DNA of 45,488 bases from Terrabacter sp. 28 (lineage in GTDB: Bacteria; Actinomycetota; Actinomycetes; Actinomycetales; Dermatophilaceae): positions 1-45,488 of the forward strand of contig JYOE01000009.1 of assembly GCA_000955875.1 (NCBI GenBank). The letters are read 5' to 3'. Under the pieces are notes generated by a model. The model did not search any database. It worked only from the letters and a program-made list of their open reading frames with translations, and was not told where the DNA came from. Below are positions 28,027-37,414 of the stretch, piece by piece. The first letter of the stretch is position 1; the number at the start of each line of letters is the position of its first letter. The position numbers and the translations under genes were made by a program.

Positions 28027-31000
28027 ATGGCTGAAGGCGACAACGAACTCCTCAAGGTTCTGAACTTCTTCAGCCCGGCCAACCTCTACGAATCCATCGC
28101 TGGCGCCATCACGGGCCAGAACGAGGACCTCCAGAACAACCCCGCTCCGAGCGCGATGGACCGCGTCGGGTCGGCGATGTCGAACAGCCAGCTCCTGTCG
28201 GACCTCGGTGAGGGCTTCCACAAGGCGACTCAGAACGAGCTCGTCGGTGGGCCGCTCAAGGCGGTCCTCGACTTCGGCAACCGCACCACAGACTCCCTCT
28301 TCACGGCCGCACAGGCCGAGGATGACGACGACCCGACCACGACGTTCACCGACGGCTGGGTGCTGGGGTGGAACTCGTGGGGTTCGCCGGACCACCTGAC
28401 CGCCGGTCAGCTCGCGGCTGCGAACATCAACAATGGCTGGCAGTCGACGGGGCTGAACCCGTTCACCCCGCAGGGCGTCAAGGACACCCGCACACTTGCC
28501 CGCACGACATGGTACGGCGATGTCGCCGGCGTAGCTCTCGACATCTCTGCTGGCTTCCTCGTCCCCGGTCCCGGCATCGCCAAGATCGGCCGGGCCGGCA
28601 AGACGATCGACACGCTCCAGGGCGCGGAGAACGTCGCCGAGGCGTTCAACTCCGGCCAGCGCATGAGCGGCACCGGGGCATTCTTCAAGCCTCACGCTCC
28701 GGCCGCTCAGGCTACGCAGATCGAGAAGCGTGCGGCGGAGATGTACGAACGGGCTGCGTCCGCCACCGACCTCATGAACTACATCGGCCCGCTCACCAGC
28801 GGGTCCGCCCGAGGCCAGCGCCTCATGGCGGAGATGACCCTGAAGGCACGCGAGACGCTCGCCCCCACCGAGGCGCAGCACGCCATCGGCAACATCCTTC
28901 TCGGCACGCTGGGCAGCGAGGGGGCACGCGCCGTCCTCAAGACGGACTACCCGCTCATCGCCTCGATGCTCGCTAACGGCACCACGGCGCCCCAGCACCT
29001 CGGGGCCATCGCGACGGCCGCCGAGAAGCTCCACGCGCAGTATGTCGCAGACCCCTCTAAGGTCAACATCAACCAGGTGCTCGACGAGGTGATGAACACC
29101 GAGCGGAAGACCGCTGAGGTGAACGCCCTCAAGTCGGCCCTCGAGCGGTCGAAGGAGGAGGCGGTCAAGGCCCGCGAGCTTCGCGGTCGTCTTGCTGCAC
29201 TCCGTCCGCGCAACCGCACCACCGTCAATGGCGAGTCCTTCGATCTCAGCGCAGACAATCTGACGATCAAGGAAGCCCGCATCAAGGCGGAGTCGCAGCA
29301 CAACGACCTCAAGGGTCAGCTCGACGAGGCTCGCGCAGACCTTAAGGCTGACCCGACGGACGCCGCTGCCCAGCAGCGCGTCAACGACCTGAAGCAGCGT
29401 CTCGGTGAGGCTCGTGCCGACCGTGACCTGCTCCGTTCCACCCCGCTTGATGAGAACGGCTACACGCTCCCGCAGTGGCGCAAGGACATGGCGAACAGCC
29501 GCGGCAACGCGAAGATCGCCAAGCGCCGCACCGACATGCTGACGGCGCTCCACCGCACCGCGAAGCGCAGCCTGGCCGACGAAGCCAAGGCGATGCAGGA
29601 GATGTACCCGGCCCTGTCGGCACAGTACGACTGGCTCGCTGACATCGACGCGCTCGGCCGCGGCGACAGCATGATCGCCTCCATGCGGATCGTGCCCTCG
29701 AAGCTCGACCGGATGAAGACCGCACTGCGTGACGAGATCGGCGCGTCGTACCTCTACGACGTCGGCGAGTTCAACCGCAAGCTGGTCTTCCACGTCATGC
29801 CCAAGTCATGGGTGGCGAACATCGGCACCGCCTACGGTCGCTCCGCGATCAACGTCCTCGACAAGTACATGGGCGCCCAGGAGCTGGGCATGTACATGAA
29901 GAAGTCGAAGGTCTATCGCGGCGACGAGATCAAGGCAATGACCGAAGAGTTCCACCGTGTCCGGCCCGCTCAGATGGAGGGCTGGGTCGAGCGTCTTCAT
30001 GACGACATGCTCGAGCGGCTCATCAAGGACGAGCGGCCGGGGATCGACCCGGAGGGCATCAAGGAGTTCATCGCCTCGACCAAGACCGGCATGAAGCAGC
30101 ACCGTGAGTACCAGTCGAAGGCGCTCAAGGATGCCGGCGACGCTGAGTGGGCAACGCTCCACGAGTTCCCCGACGAGCTCACCTCGGACGCGGCTCATCT
30201 CGTGCCGTCCGCCTACCTGCGGTCGCACATCGCCGAGACCGTGCCGTTCGCCGACCCGGTGATGCTCCGCAAGGAGATCCAGCACTACGAGAACACGAAC
30301 TGGGCGCACATCGTCCGACGGGGCTCCACTCACGCCCTCGACATGACGCTCGGTGCGTGGAAGGTCTCCTCGATCCTCCGCCCCGGCATGGCGGTCCGCA
30401 ACGCCCTCGACTCCAACCTTCGCGCCTACGCGATCATGGGAACGATCCCGACGATCATCCAGGCGACCAAGGGGTCGATCAACCTCACCCGCAACACGGC
30501 CATGAGGATCGGCGACTGGACCACCGTCCGCAAGGCGAAGATCCCTGCACTGCGGGCGATCGGCGCACAGAACCCCTCCGGCGTGGCTCGCAACATGCTC
30601 AACGAGGCCACCGTCAAGTACAAGGGACAGACCCTCAAGGGGCACCTCTACGACCTGACCGAGAAGGGCGACATCGACAAGGTCGCCTTCGCGCAGACCG
30701 TGACGGCCTACCGCAAGGGCATGGCCCCCTCTGAGGGCATCATCGCCGACGCGAACACTGGCGGCGTCAAGTTCACCAGCGACTCCAAGTCGTGGCGACA
30801 CTACGGCCCCAGTGAGCCCGAGTGGGCTCGCGCCTACGCCGATGGCGCACAGGTGCTGCTCGCCTCCCCCACCGCAAAAGAGATCATGCGGCTGGCGGCG
30901 CAGGACGCAGTCGCCGGCGAGCGGCTTGAGCACCTGACCTCGGAGCTGTTCTCCAAGCCGGCCGTCCGTGACGAGTACGCCAAGCTGCGCGAGACCCACA

Positions 31001-33105
31001 ACCTCACGCAGGAGCAGTGGGTCGAGACCGTTCTGGACGAGGCCCAGCGGTTCTTCCCTGAGCCCGGCATGGCTCAGGACCTGCTCGCTGGTAAGTTCCG
31101 CGGCGCGTCGGGCAAGCACTGGATCGAGTCGCACTTCCCGAAGGACCAGCGATTCACGGTCCCCGGCAAGGAGTCGATGCTCAGCGGCGGAGGCGACATC
31201 CTCCGCCTCGGCCTCAACCGCGTGTTCAACGTCCTTCAGGACCTGCCGGACCTCTACTTCGCCCGGCACCCTGTCGCGTACTACGCCTTCCAGAAGCAGT
31301 TCGCCAAGGAGGCGCAGGCCCTCATCGACGCACGCATGGCACGCAACGAAAGTGCGGTCATCGAGTCCGAGGACATCGCGAAGATCCAGGCGAGGGCACG
31401 CAACCACGCAGTCGCCACCGTCCGCGAGTACATGTACGACGCCACCAAACAGACGGGCGTCGCAGCTACCGCGACGATGCACCGAGTGGTGCCGTTCCTC
31501 ACGCCGTGGGCCGACACGATGCGGGCCTACTCGCGCTTGCTCTATGACGACCCGAACAGGCTCGCCAAGATCGCCGGCCTCTACAACATGCCGTTCAACG
31601 CGAGCCCGTGGATGCAGAACCCGATCATCGTGGACCAGTACGGCAACGCGCTGGGCCGCAGCGAGCGGGACGTCAAGGGCGGCGCCTACGTCATCCTGAA
31701 CGGCGAGTGGGACAGGTCGAAGGGTCGCGCTCAGGCCAAGGGCGGGATCGTCCTCCGGGCGAGCTCGTTCAACACCGTGCTTCAGGGCGGTGTCCCGTGG
31801 ATGCCCGGCTGGGGTCCGCTCGTACAGATCCCGGTGCAGACGTACCTGAACAACGACAAGGACCTCGCGCTCTACCTGTCGAAGTCTGAGAACCCGGCGA
31901 TCAAGACGCTGATGGACTCGCTCTTCTTGGATGGCGAGGTGCCCGACGGCACCAACTCCCTCTGGAAGACCGCGGCGCCTGCATGGCTCCGCAACTTCGT
32001 GGACGAGAAGGATGGCGTCATGTGGGGCCGCAACACGGCCTACCTGATGAACCAGAAGTTCATGGAGGCGCAGGCGAAGGGGCTCCCCTTTGACTCGAAC
32101 AAGGCGATGCAGGAAGCGCAGGCCGAGGCTACGTCCGCGGCATGGGTTGGCCTCGTCTCCCGGTTCGGGTTCGGCATCTCGGGCAGTGCCCAGATGCAGG
32201 GCGAGTTCTACGTCCAGAAGCTGCACGAGTTCCAGGCGCTGGCACAGAAGCCGGCCGACGGCAGCCCGTCGCCGCTCGAGCGGATGTACGGCACCGACTC
32301 TCCGACTGCGGCCTTCGCCAAGGAGTATCCGGAGGCCGATGGCCTGTCGTGGTCCTTCACCCGCAACGAGACCGGCATCACGGCCACGGCAGAGGCGCAG
32401 AACGCAGCCTTCGCCAACAAGGCCCTGATCGACGCCAACCCCAACCTCGGGTGGTTCATCCTTGGTGGCGACAACGTCGGTGGGGAGTTCTCGCAGACTG
32501 CATACAACCAGCAGAAGCAGGACACCTACGGCGCGACCCAGCAGGGCCGGAAGATGCTCGACCCCGCCGAGATCGCCCAGAAGACGCAGGTCTCGCAGGG
32601 GTGGACGCTGTTCGAGAAGTACACGACGGAGCTGGCCCGTGTTGCCGAGATCCAGGGGCTCGACCCCAAGGTGGTCTCCACCGCCCGCGCCTCGATCATC
32701 GCAGCCATCGGACAGCAGAACCCCGACTGGTATGCCGAGTTCAACGACCGCAAGAACAAGGTGCAGGACTTCTACCAACGAGCAGACATGCTCGCCGGTC
32801 TCGAGCGCGGCAGCAACGGCACGCTCGTGGTGAACGAGTCGAAGATCCCCGCCGGCCTGCGTGACCGTCAGGACATCGCCATGTATGCGATGTACCGACG
32901 CGCTCAGGAAGAGGTGCTGAGGTCCTTCGGGCTCAAGTCCTTCGCCGGCAACTCGGCCAACTCCGAGTCCGCGAAGTGGGCCATGTACCAGATCGGCTCA
33001 CAGATGGCCCAGCAGAACATCGGGTTCCAGCAGATGTGGGAGCGAATGCTCATCAACGACGTGGACCCCAGCGACAAGATGAAGGCGGCGATGAACAATG
33101 GCTGA
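28027..33105 (+). CDS. Very large virion protein, candidate internal (ejection) protein
   Basis: 1692 residues, one ninth of the genome. Ribosome binding site CTAGGAG upstream. Predominantly helical and Ala/Lys/Glu-rich; a long coiled coil spans about residues 360-480 (KSALERSKEEAVKARELRGR, QHNDLKGQLDEARADLK). No long hydrophobic stretches typical of siphovirus tape measures and no tail chaperone pair upstream. Its place straight after portal and before a transglycosylase/M23 protein recalls the internal or ejection proteins of podoviruses that form a DNA conduit on infection. No enzyme motif was recognised. A tape measure or MuF-like role remains possible. Confidence 0.6.
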   Translation: MAEGDNELLKVLNFFSPANLYESIAGAITGQNEDLQNNPAPSAMDRVGSAMSNSQLLSDLGEGFHKATQNELVGGPLKAVLDFGNRTTDSLFTAAQAEDDDDPTTTFTDGWVLGWNSWGSPDHLTAGQLAAANINNGWQSTGLNPFTPQGVKDTRTLARTTWYGDVAGVALDISAGFLVPGPGIAKIGRAGKTIDTLQGAENVAEAFNSGQRMSGTGAFFKPHAPAAQATQIEKRAAEMYERAASATDLMNYIGPLTSGSARGQRLMAEMTLKARETLAPTEAQHAIGNILLGTLGSEGARAVLKTDYPLIASMLANGTTAPQHLGAIATAAEKLHAQYVADPSKVNINQVLDEVMNTERKTAEVNALKSALERSKEEAVKARELRGRLAALRPRNRTTVNGESFDLSADNLTIKEARIKAESQHNDLKGQLDEARADLKADPTDAAAQQRVNDLKQRLGEARADRDLLRSTPLDENGYTLPQWRKDMANSRGNAKIAKRRTDMLTALHRTAKRSLADEAKAMQEMYPALSAQYDWLADIDALGRGDSMIASMRIVPSKLDRMKTALRDEIGASYLYDVGEFNRKLVFHVMPKSWVANIGTAYGRSAINVLDKYMGAQELGMYMKKSKVYRGDEIKAMTEEFHRVRPAQMEGWVERLHDDMLERLIKDERPGIDPEGIKEFIASTKTGMKQHREYQSKALKDAGDAEWATLHEFPDELTSDAAHLVPSAYLRSHIAETVPFADPVMLRKEIQHYENTNWAHIVRRGSTHALDMTLGAWKVSSILRPGMAVRNALDSNLRAYAIMGTIPTIIQATKGSINLTRNTAMRIGDWTTVRKAKIPALRAIGAQNPSGVARNMLNEATVKYKGQTLKGHLYDLTEKGDIDKVAFAQTVTAYRKGMAPSEGIIADANTGGVKFTSDSKSWRHYGPSEPEWARAYADGAQVLLASPTAKEIMRLAAQDAVAGERLEHLTSELFSKPAVRDEYAKLRETHNLTQEQWVETVLDEAQRFFPEPGMAQDLLAGKFRGASGKHWIESHFPKDQRFTVPGKESMLSGGGDILRLGLNRVFNVLQDLPDLYFARHPVAYYAFQKQFAKEAQALIDARMARNESAVIESEDIAKIQARARNHAVATVREYMYDATKQTGVAATATMHRVVPFLTPWADTMRAYSRLLYDDPNRLAKIAGLYNMPFNASPWMQNPIIVDQYGNALGRSERDVKGGAYVILNGEWDRSKGRAQAKGGIVLRASSFNTVLQGGVPWMPGWGPLVQIPVQTYLNNDKDLALYLSKSENPAIKTLMDSLFLDGEVPDGTNSLWKTAAPAWLRNFVDEKDGVMWGRNTAYLMNQKFMEAQAKGLPFDSNKAMQEAQAEATSAAWVGLVSRFGFGISGSAQMQGEFYVQKLHEFQALAQKPADGSPSPLERMYGTDSPTAAFAKEYPEADGLSWSFTRNETGITATAEAQNAAFANKALIDANPNLGWFILGGDNVGGEFSQTAYNQQKQDTYGATQQGRKMLDPAEIAQKTQVSQGWTLFEKYTTELARVAEIQGLDPKVVSTARASIIAAIGQQNPDWYAEFNDRKNKVQDFYQRADMLAGLERGSNGTLVVNESKIPAGLRDRQDIAMYAMYRRAQEEVLRSFGLKSFAGNSANSESAKWAMYQIGSQMAQQNIGFQQMWERMLINDVDPSDKMKAAMNNG

Positions 33106-34027
33106 CGACCAGACGGGGCAGCCCGCCCCGTCCATCGGCTCAATGTCGATGGAGCAGCTCATCGCCGTCAGCATCGCTGGCGCACAGGCCATGCAGGGCG
33201 GCTCGAGCACCAAGGTCGAGGACATGCCGCTGATCCCGCTGTGGAAGACCCGACCCGTCTCCTCTTCGCAGGGGAGCGGGCGGGTCGCCCCCACGGGTCC
33301 GCTCGCGGGGAACGTCAACCCCATCTGGCTCAAGCCGAAGCCGTCTGGCGCAGGCTCTTCTGCCGCAGCCGACCGAGAGATCGGTGGCGGTGCAGACACC
33401 AGCTACTCCACGATGGACGCCGCAGAGGTCCACTGGATGGAGATGTCGCAGGACGACCGGATGGAGTTCGCCTCGCTGGCCGAGAAGGCGGGGCTGTGGA
33501 AGAAGTCCCTCGGCCCGGACGCCCTCGCTCAGGCGTGGGCCAAGTCCGTCGGCTGGGCAGGCAAGTACAACCACCTGCACCAGGACGACCAGTCGAAGTG
33601 GATCTCGCCTTTCGAGGCGGCGACCAACATGGCGATCTCCGGCCTCGCTGACGAGGACCAGTCGCACGACGGCTTCTCCACCGAGTCAGTCGTTCAGCAG
33701 TTCAACGTCTCGCAGCTCACCTCGCAGGCGAGGCAGATCCTTCAGAGCGAGCTCGGTCGCAACCCGACCGACTCGGAGATGAAGGCATACACGGCGGCCG
33801 TCAATGCCGCCGCTCGGGCCAACCCGCAGGTCCGCACCACGCACCAGGATCTCGGCTGGGACGGCACGCCCAATGGTGACAGCCAGGCTGTTGTCGCCGG
33901 CGGCGTAGACCCCGCGGAGATCATCCAGGGCATGGCCCAGGGCACGCAGGAGTCGGCTGACTTCAAGACCGCCGCGATGTACCTGCCTGCACTCCAGCAG
34001 GCCATCGGTGCCTCGATCCACCTGTAA
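33098..34027 (+). CDS. Virion structural protein, unknown
   Basis: 309 residues, ATG 33098 overlapping the previous stop. A Gly/Ser/Pro-rich N-terminal 100 residues, then helical segments EVHWMEMSQDDRMEFASLAE and LTSQARQILQSELGRNPTDS. The pattern LxxxARxxLxxELGRxPTxxE recurs in uncharacterised actinophage virion proteins. Likely an internal or tail-associated protein partnered with its large neighbour. Confidence 0.6.
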   Translation: MADDQTGQPAPSIGSMSMEQLIAVSIAGAQAMQGGSSTKVEDMPLIPLWKTRPVSSSQGSGRVAPTGPLAGNVNPIWLKPKPSGAGSSAAADREIGGGADTSYSTMDAAEVHWMEMSQDDRMEFASLAEKAGLWKKSLGPDALAQAWAKSVGWAGKYNHLHQDDQSKWISPFEAATNMAISGLADEDQSHDGFSTESVVQQFNVSQLTSQARQILQSELGRNPTDSEMKAYTAAVNAAARANPQVRTTHQDLGWDGTPNGDSQAVVAGGVDPAEIIQGMAQGTQESADFKTAAMYLPALQQAIGASIHL

Positions 34028-34044
34028 TACTTTGGGAGCATAAC

Positions 34045-35205
34045 ATGGCATCGCTCGACGATTTCCTGAACGCCATGTCCTCCCAGGAGTCCGGCGGCAA
34101 CTACTCCGCGGTGAACAAGAACACCGGGGCACTCGGCCGCTGGCAGGTCATGCCGGGCAACGTGTCCGCGTGGGCAAAGCGGTACCTCGGCATCAAGCTG
34201 AGCGCCCAGCAGTTCCTCCGCTCACCGCAGATGCAGGACCGTCTCGTGAGAGCGGTCCTCGGGTCCTATGTCTCCAAGTACGGCTACCGCGGTGCAGCGG
34301 CTGCGTGGTACTCCGGCAACCCCACGCTGGAGAACAGCTACAAGCCGCAGAAGTACGGCCCGTCCATCGGAGGCTACGTCGACTCCGTCATGAAGAAGAT
34401 GGGGTCCTCGGGCTTCTCCGGTGCAATGTCGACCATCGCTGACGAGGCAATGATGGCCGCCACGAGGGCGGCCCGGGCAGTGCCCACCGTCAAGCCGGAC
34501 CCGCTCGAGATCGGCCAGGGGCTCATCCCCAACGAGGCCGCCGCTGACCGCAAGGAAAGCAACGTTGTCAAGGGCATCGGCATGACCGTCGAGGACGGCT
34601 CAGGCCAGGGCCAGATCGGCATGGAGACATCGTTCGGTGTCGACGAGTCTGACCCTCTTGGGCTCGGTAGCCCAGCGATGGGAGCAGGCTCCTCCAACAC
34701 TGCTGATCTCGCCGGCCGCGCCGTGGTCGACGGCGTGGGTGACGTTGCGAACACCGCAGTCAACGCGGTCCCGCAAGTCGGCTCGAACGGCTACCACTAC
34801 TTCAATCCGCTGCCCGGCTACCGGCCCTCCGGTACATGGGGGGCATATCCCGGCTCCGGTCGCCAGCACCTCGCTCTCGACTTCGCAGTGCCGCGCAACA
34901 CGGCGGTGCGAGCCCCTGTCGACGGCAAGGTCATCTACGCCGGCTGGGACCCCAACGGGTCGAAGACGAACGGCGGCTTCGGTCTCCACCTTCGCATCCA
35001 GAACGCGGACGGGTCCTACGTGATCCTCGGCCACCTCTCCTCGATCGGCAACCTCAAGGTCGGCTCGGTCGTGAAGGGCGGATCGGTGATCGCCCGCTCA
35101 GGCTCCTCGGGGAACAGTACCGGCCCGCACCTGCACATGGAGTTCCGCCACGCGGCATGGGACCCCGACTCGGCATTCAACTTCACGAGCATGTTCAAGT
35201 GGTAA
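34045..35205 (+). CDS. Virion-associated lysin: transglycosylase plus M23 endopeptidase
   Basis: 386 residues. Residues 1-100 are a lytic-transglycosylase/lysozyme-like domain with catalytic-type Glu15 (SSQESGGNYSAVN), GRWQVMPGN and YRGAAAAWYSGNP. A linker of about 150 residues leads to a peptidase M23 domain (about 250-386) with His275-x3-Asp279 (HLALDF), GFGLHLRI, YVILGHLSS and His362-Leu-His364 (HLHMEF), the LytM zinc ligands. It could cut both glycan and peptide bonds of the host wall to let DNA or the tail pass. Position among virion genes, away from the holin, argues for entry rather than lysis. Confidence 0.88.
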   Translation: MASLDDFLNAMSSQESGGNYSAVNKNTGALGRWQVMPGNVSAWAKRYLGIKLSAQQFLRSPQMQDRLVRAVLGSYVSKYGYRGAAAAWYSGNPTLENSYKPQKYGPSIGGYVDSVMKKMGSSGFSGAMSTIADEAMMAATRAARAVPTVKPDPLEIGQGLIPNEAAADRKESNVVKGIGMTVEDGSGQGQIGMETSFGVDESDPLGLGSPAMGAGSSNTADLAGRAVVDGVGDVANTAVNAVPQVGSNGYHYFNPLPGYRPSGTWGAYPGSGRQHLALDFAVPRNTAVRAPVDGKVIYAGWDPNGSKTNGGFGLHLRIQNADGSYVILGHLSSIGNLKVGSVVKGGSVIARSGSSGNSTGPHLHMEFRHAAWDPDSAFNFTSMFKW

Positions 35206-35216
35206 GGAAGTGACGC

Positions 35217-36239
35217 ATGGCTGAGGCCAAAGACCCCGGCGGTTCGCCCAAGCCAAAGCCCCCGGCCCCCAAGCCCGCTCCCAAGCCAGCAGCAAGGCCC
35301 GCCCCGAAGCCGGCACCCAAACCGGCTCCGAAGCCTGCACCGAAGCCTGCTGCCACCCCAGCGCAGAAGGACGCCGGCTCGGCTCAGGCCGAGGCTGCCG
35401 CATCGTTCGGCTGGTCCATCGCGTTCTTCAACTCGATCCCCGAGCTCAAGACGCTGATTGGCAAGGCGACGACGGAGGGCTGGTCCCCGGCCCGCTTCAC
35501 CGCGGCGCTCCAGGGCACGAGCTGGTTCCGCAACACCTCGGAGTCGCAGCGCAAGTACGCGACGCTCCGTGCCACCGACCCGGCCTCGTTCAAGCAGCAG
35601 CTCGCCGAGGGGTCCATCAAGGTCACCTCACTCGCGCAGTCGCTCGGCTTCCCGATCACGCCGAACGGTGCAGGGCAGATCGCCAACACGGCGCTCCGTC
35701 TCGGCTGGTCCGAGGAGCACCTCAAGCGCTACCTCGTCACCCTCGTCAAGCCGGACGCCAAGGGCAACTACAAGGGCGGCGAGGCTGCCGCCTACCAGAG
35801 CCAGTTCCGCTCTCTCGCTGAGTCCTACGGTGTGCCTGTCTCAGAGGCGCAGATCCAGTCCTGGGTCCATCAGGCGATCCTCGGAGGGCAGACCCCCGAG
35901 TCCGTCAAGGGGCTCATCCAGAACACCGCCGCCTCGAAGTACCCGGCACTCGCCGAGCGCATCCGGGCCGGCGAGACGGTCGACCAGATCGCCGACCCCT
36001 ACAAGCAGACCTACGCGAAGCTGTTCGAGGTCAATGGGGAGAACATCTCACTGGACGACCCGCTGATCCAGCGGGCCCTCCAGTCGAAGGACTCCAAGGG
36101 CAGGCCGACGACACAGACCGTCTACGACTTCGAGAACACCCTCCGCAAGGACCCTCGCTGGGCGAAGACGGACAACGCCAGAGACCAGATGTCCTCGGTC
36201 GCCAGCTCCGTGCTGAAGACCTTCGGCCTCATCGGATAG
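35217..36239 (+). CDS. Virion protein with Pro/Lys/Ala repeat tail
   Basis: 340 residues. Residues 10-50 are a low-complexity run of KPAP-type repeats, a stiff extended spacer similar in composition to TonB-like linkers. The rest is helical, with FFNSIPELKTLIGKATTEGW, a WFRNTSESQRKY element and TDPASFKQQLAEGS. The WFxxTSxSQR ... DPASF pattern is found in uncharacterised virion proteins of actinophages. Related in layout to the next gene. Probably an internal or tail-associated protein. Confidence 0.6.
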   Translation: MAEAKDPGGSPKPKPPAPKPAPKPAARPAPKPAPKPAPKPAPKPAATPAQKDAGSAQAEAAASFGWSIAFFNSIPELKTLIGKATTEGWSPARFTAALQGTSWFRNTSESQRKYATLRATDPASFKQQLAEGSIKVTSLAQSLGFPITPNGAGQIANTALRLGWSEEHLKRYLVTLVKPDAKGNYKGGEAAAYQSQFRSLAESYGVPVSEAQIQSWVHQAILGGQTPESVKGLIQNTAASKYPALAERIRAGETVDQIADPYKQTYAKLFEVNGENISLDDPLIQRALQSKDSKGRPTTQTVYDFENTLRKDPRWAKTDNARDQMSSVASSVLKTFGLIG

Positions 36240-36246
36240 GACAGAC

Positions 36247-37083
36247 ATGGCCGTTGGCGACAACCTGACCGGAACCAACCGGGACGCCTTCCTCGCTCTC
36301 AAGAGCATCTTCGATTCCTATGGCCTCGGCTCATTGGCCCCGGACATCGTCAACTACCTCCAGAACGGCTACAGCTCCGAGACGATCGGCGTGCTGCTCC
36401 AGTCCACGGCGGCCTACAAGAAGCGGTTCGCAGCCAACGAGGCCCGGGTCAAGAAGGGGCTGCCGGCGCTCTCGCCGCAGGAGTACCTCGCAACCGAGAC
36501 CGCCTACCGCCAGGTCATGCGGGCAGCCGGACTGCCGAACGGGTTCTACGACAAGAACGACGACTTCCAGAAGTTCCTCGAGAACGACGTCTCCCCGCAG
36601 GAGATCCAGTCCCGAGTGACTGCCGCAGCGAACTTCATCGACTCCGCGAGCTCGGAGCAGAAGGCGCTGTTCTCGCAGTGGTACACCAAGGGCGACATGA
36701 TCGCCTACGCGCTCGACCCGCAGCGAGCGGCACCGCTCGTCGGCAAGGCGTTCACCACCGCGCAGATCGGCGGAGAGGCCGTCACGCACGGACTCGGCAT
36801 CGACCAGAACATGGCCGAGACGCTGACCGAGAAGGGCGTCACTGCCGACCAGGCATCACAGGGCTTCGGCGTCATCCAGTCGACACTGGGCAACGACCAG
36901 AAGCTGGCCGCCATGTCAGGCGACAGCATCTCCGGCTACGACGCGATGCGTGAGGTCTTCCTCAACGACGCCTCGGTGACCAAGCGCCGGGACCGTCTCG
37001 CCTCTCAGGAGCGAGCACGGTTCGGTGGCTCGTCCGCTGTCGGGGCTGGCTCACTCGGCCAGTCGACGGCTGGGCAACTTTAG
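36247..37083 (+). CDS. Virion protein, unknown (related in layout to previous gene)
   Basis: 278 residues, ribosome binding site AGGACAGAC. Helical, with IFDSYGLGSLAPDIVNYLQN, AAYKKRFAANEARVKKGLP, LSPQEYLATETAYRQVMRAAG and FLENDVSPQEIQSRVTAAAN, a pattern recurrent in actinophage virion proteins. The first 90 residues resemble the FFNSIPEL ... WFRNT region of the preceding protein. The 3' end overlaps a small convergent gene by 4 bases. Exact role unknown. Confidence 0.6.
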   Translation: MAVGDNLTGTNRDAFLALKSIFDSYGLGSLAPDIVNYLQNGYSSETIGVLLQSTAAYKKRFAANEARVKKGLPALSPQEYLATETAYRQVMRAAGLPNGFYDKNDDFQKFLENDVSPQEIQSRVTAAANFIDSASSEQKALFSQWYTKGDMIAYALDPQRAAPLVGKAFTTAQIGGEAVTHGLGIDQNMAETLTEKGVTADQASQGFGVIQSTLGNDQKLAAMSGDSISGYDAMREVFLNDASVTKRRDRLASQERARFGGSSAVGAGSLGQSTAGQL

Positions 37084-37220
37084 TTCGTCACCAGCCACCA
37101 GATGACGTAGGCGCCACCACCGATCCACGTCCCCCAGAGCAGCAGGTGCCCGATGAAGGTGCCCACCGCCTCTGCCGTGGTGAAGGACCCCCATGCGTCT
37201 TGACGCTCTCTCCCCATCAT
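37080..37220 (-). CDS. Lone leftward small membrane protein
   Basis: 46 residues (MMGRERQDAWGSFTTAEAVG), one hydrophobic segment FIGHLLLWGTWIGGGAYVIWWL. It is the only reverse gene inside the virion operon. GGGAYV also occurs in the membrane protein at 19257. No ribosome binding site; ATG is embedded in a motif copy, so a leaderless or lysogenic transcript is possible. Such isolated reversed genes may be prophage-expressed, for example in superinfection exclusion; speculative. Confidence 0.55.
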   Translation of the reverse strand: MMGRERQDAWGSFTTAEAVGTFIGHLLLWGTWIGGGAYVIWWLVTN

Positions 37221-37225
37221 ATTGC
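37212..37225 (-). promoter_or_regulatory. Phage motif copy at the lone reverse gene (GCAATATGATGGGG)
   Basis: Reverse match overlapping the start codon. It contains TATGAT, a good -10-like box. Confidence 0.45.
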
Positions 37226-37414
37226 AAACGGTAGCACCATGCTGCCGGGCTGCCAGCCCTTTAGGGGCCACGGGTTCACGATCCGAGGCAGCCGCTCCTC
37301 CGCCGACCGGCCGGCCCAGCGGAGCGTTTCAAAGTCCGGCGAGCAGGAGCGATCCACCGCTTCCCCTGGCGGTCGATTTGGCCTGCGACCAACCACCATT
37401 TAAGGGAGTAACAC
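37226..37414 (+). promoter_or_regulatory. Structured leader of the scaffold and capsid genes
   Basis: About 190 bp, no gene. GGCTGCC (37248-37254) pairs with GGCAGCC (37287-37293), enclosing CCCTTTAGGG and a CGG / CCG arm with loop GTTCACGAT. Next, CGCTCCT (37293-37299) can pair with AGGAGCG (37345-37351) or its first six bases with GGAGCG (37321-37326), two mutually exclusive folds. The ribosome binding site AAGGGAG follows. A switch or mRNA-stability element for high capsid expression is possible. Confidence 0.45.

Noticed and set aside
27991..32778. Long reverse open frames (600 and 990 residues) opposite the large virion gene
   Set aside because: They are antisense shadows caused by the high G/C third-position bias of the forward gene; no ribosome binding sites and low-complexity Arg/Val/Leu composition.
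34024..34037. GTAATACTTTGGGA before the virion lysin as another motif copy
   Set aside because: Only the core partly matches, position 9 differs, and the bases double as the stop codon and ribosome binding site; kept out of the count.
2203..37225. Motif GTG/ATG at positions 9-11 acting as start codons
   Set aside because: True at a few sites (2208, 9471, 37217), but a transcript beginning downstream of a -10 in the motif would miss them; most copies have no frame there. Probably coincidence from the TG-rich core.
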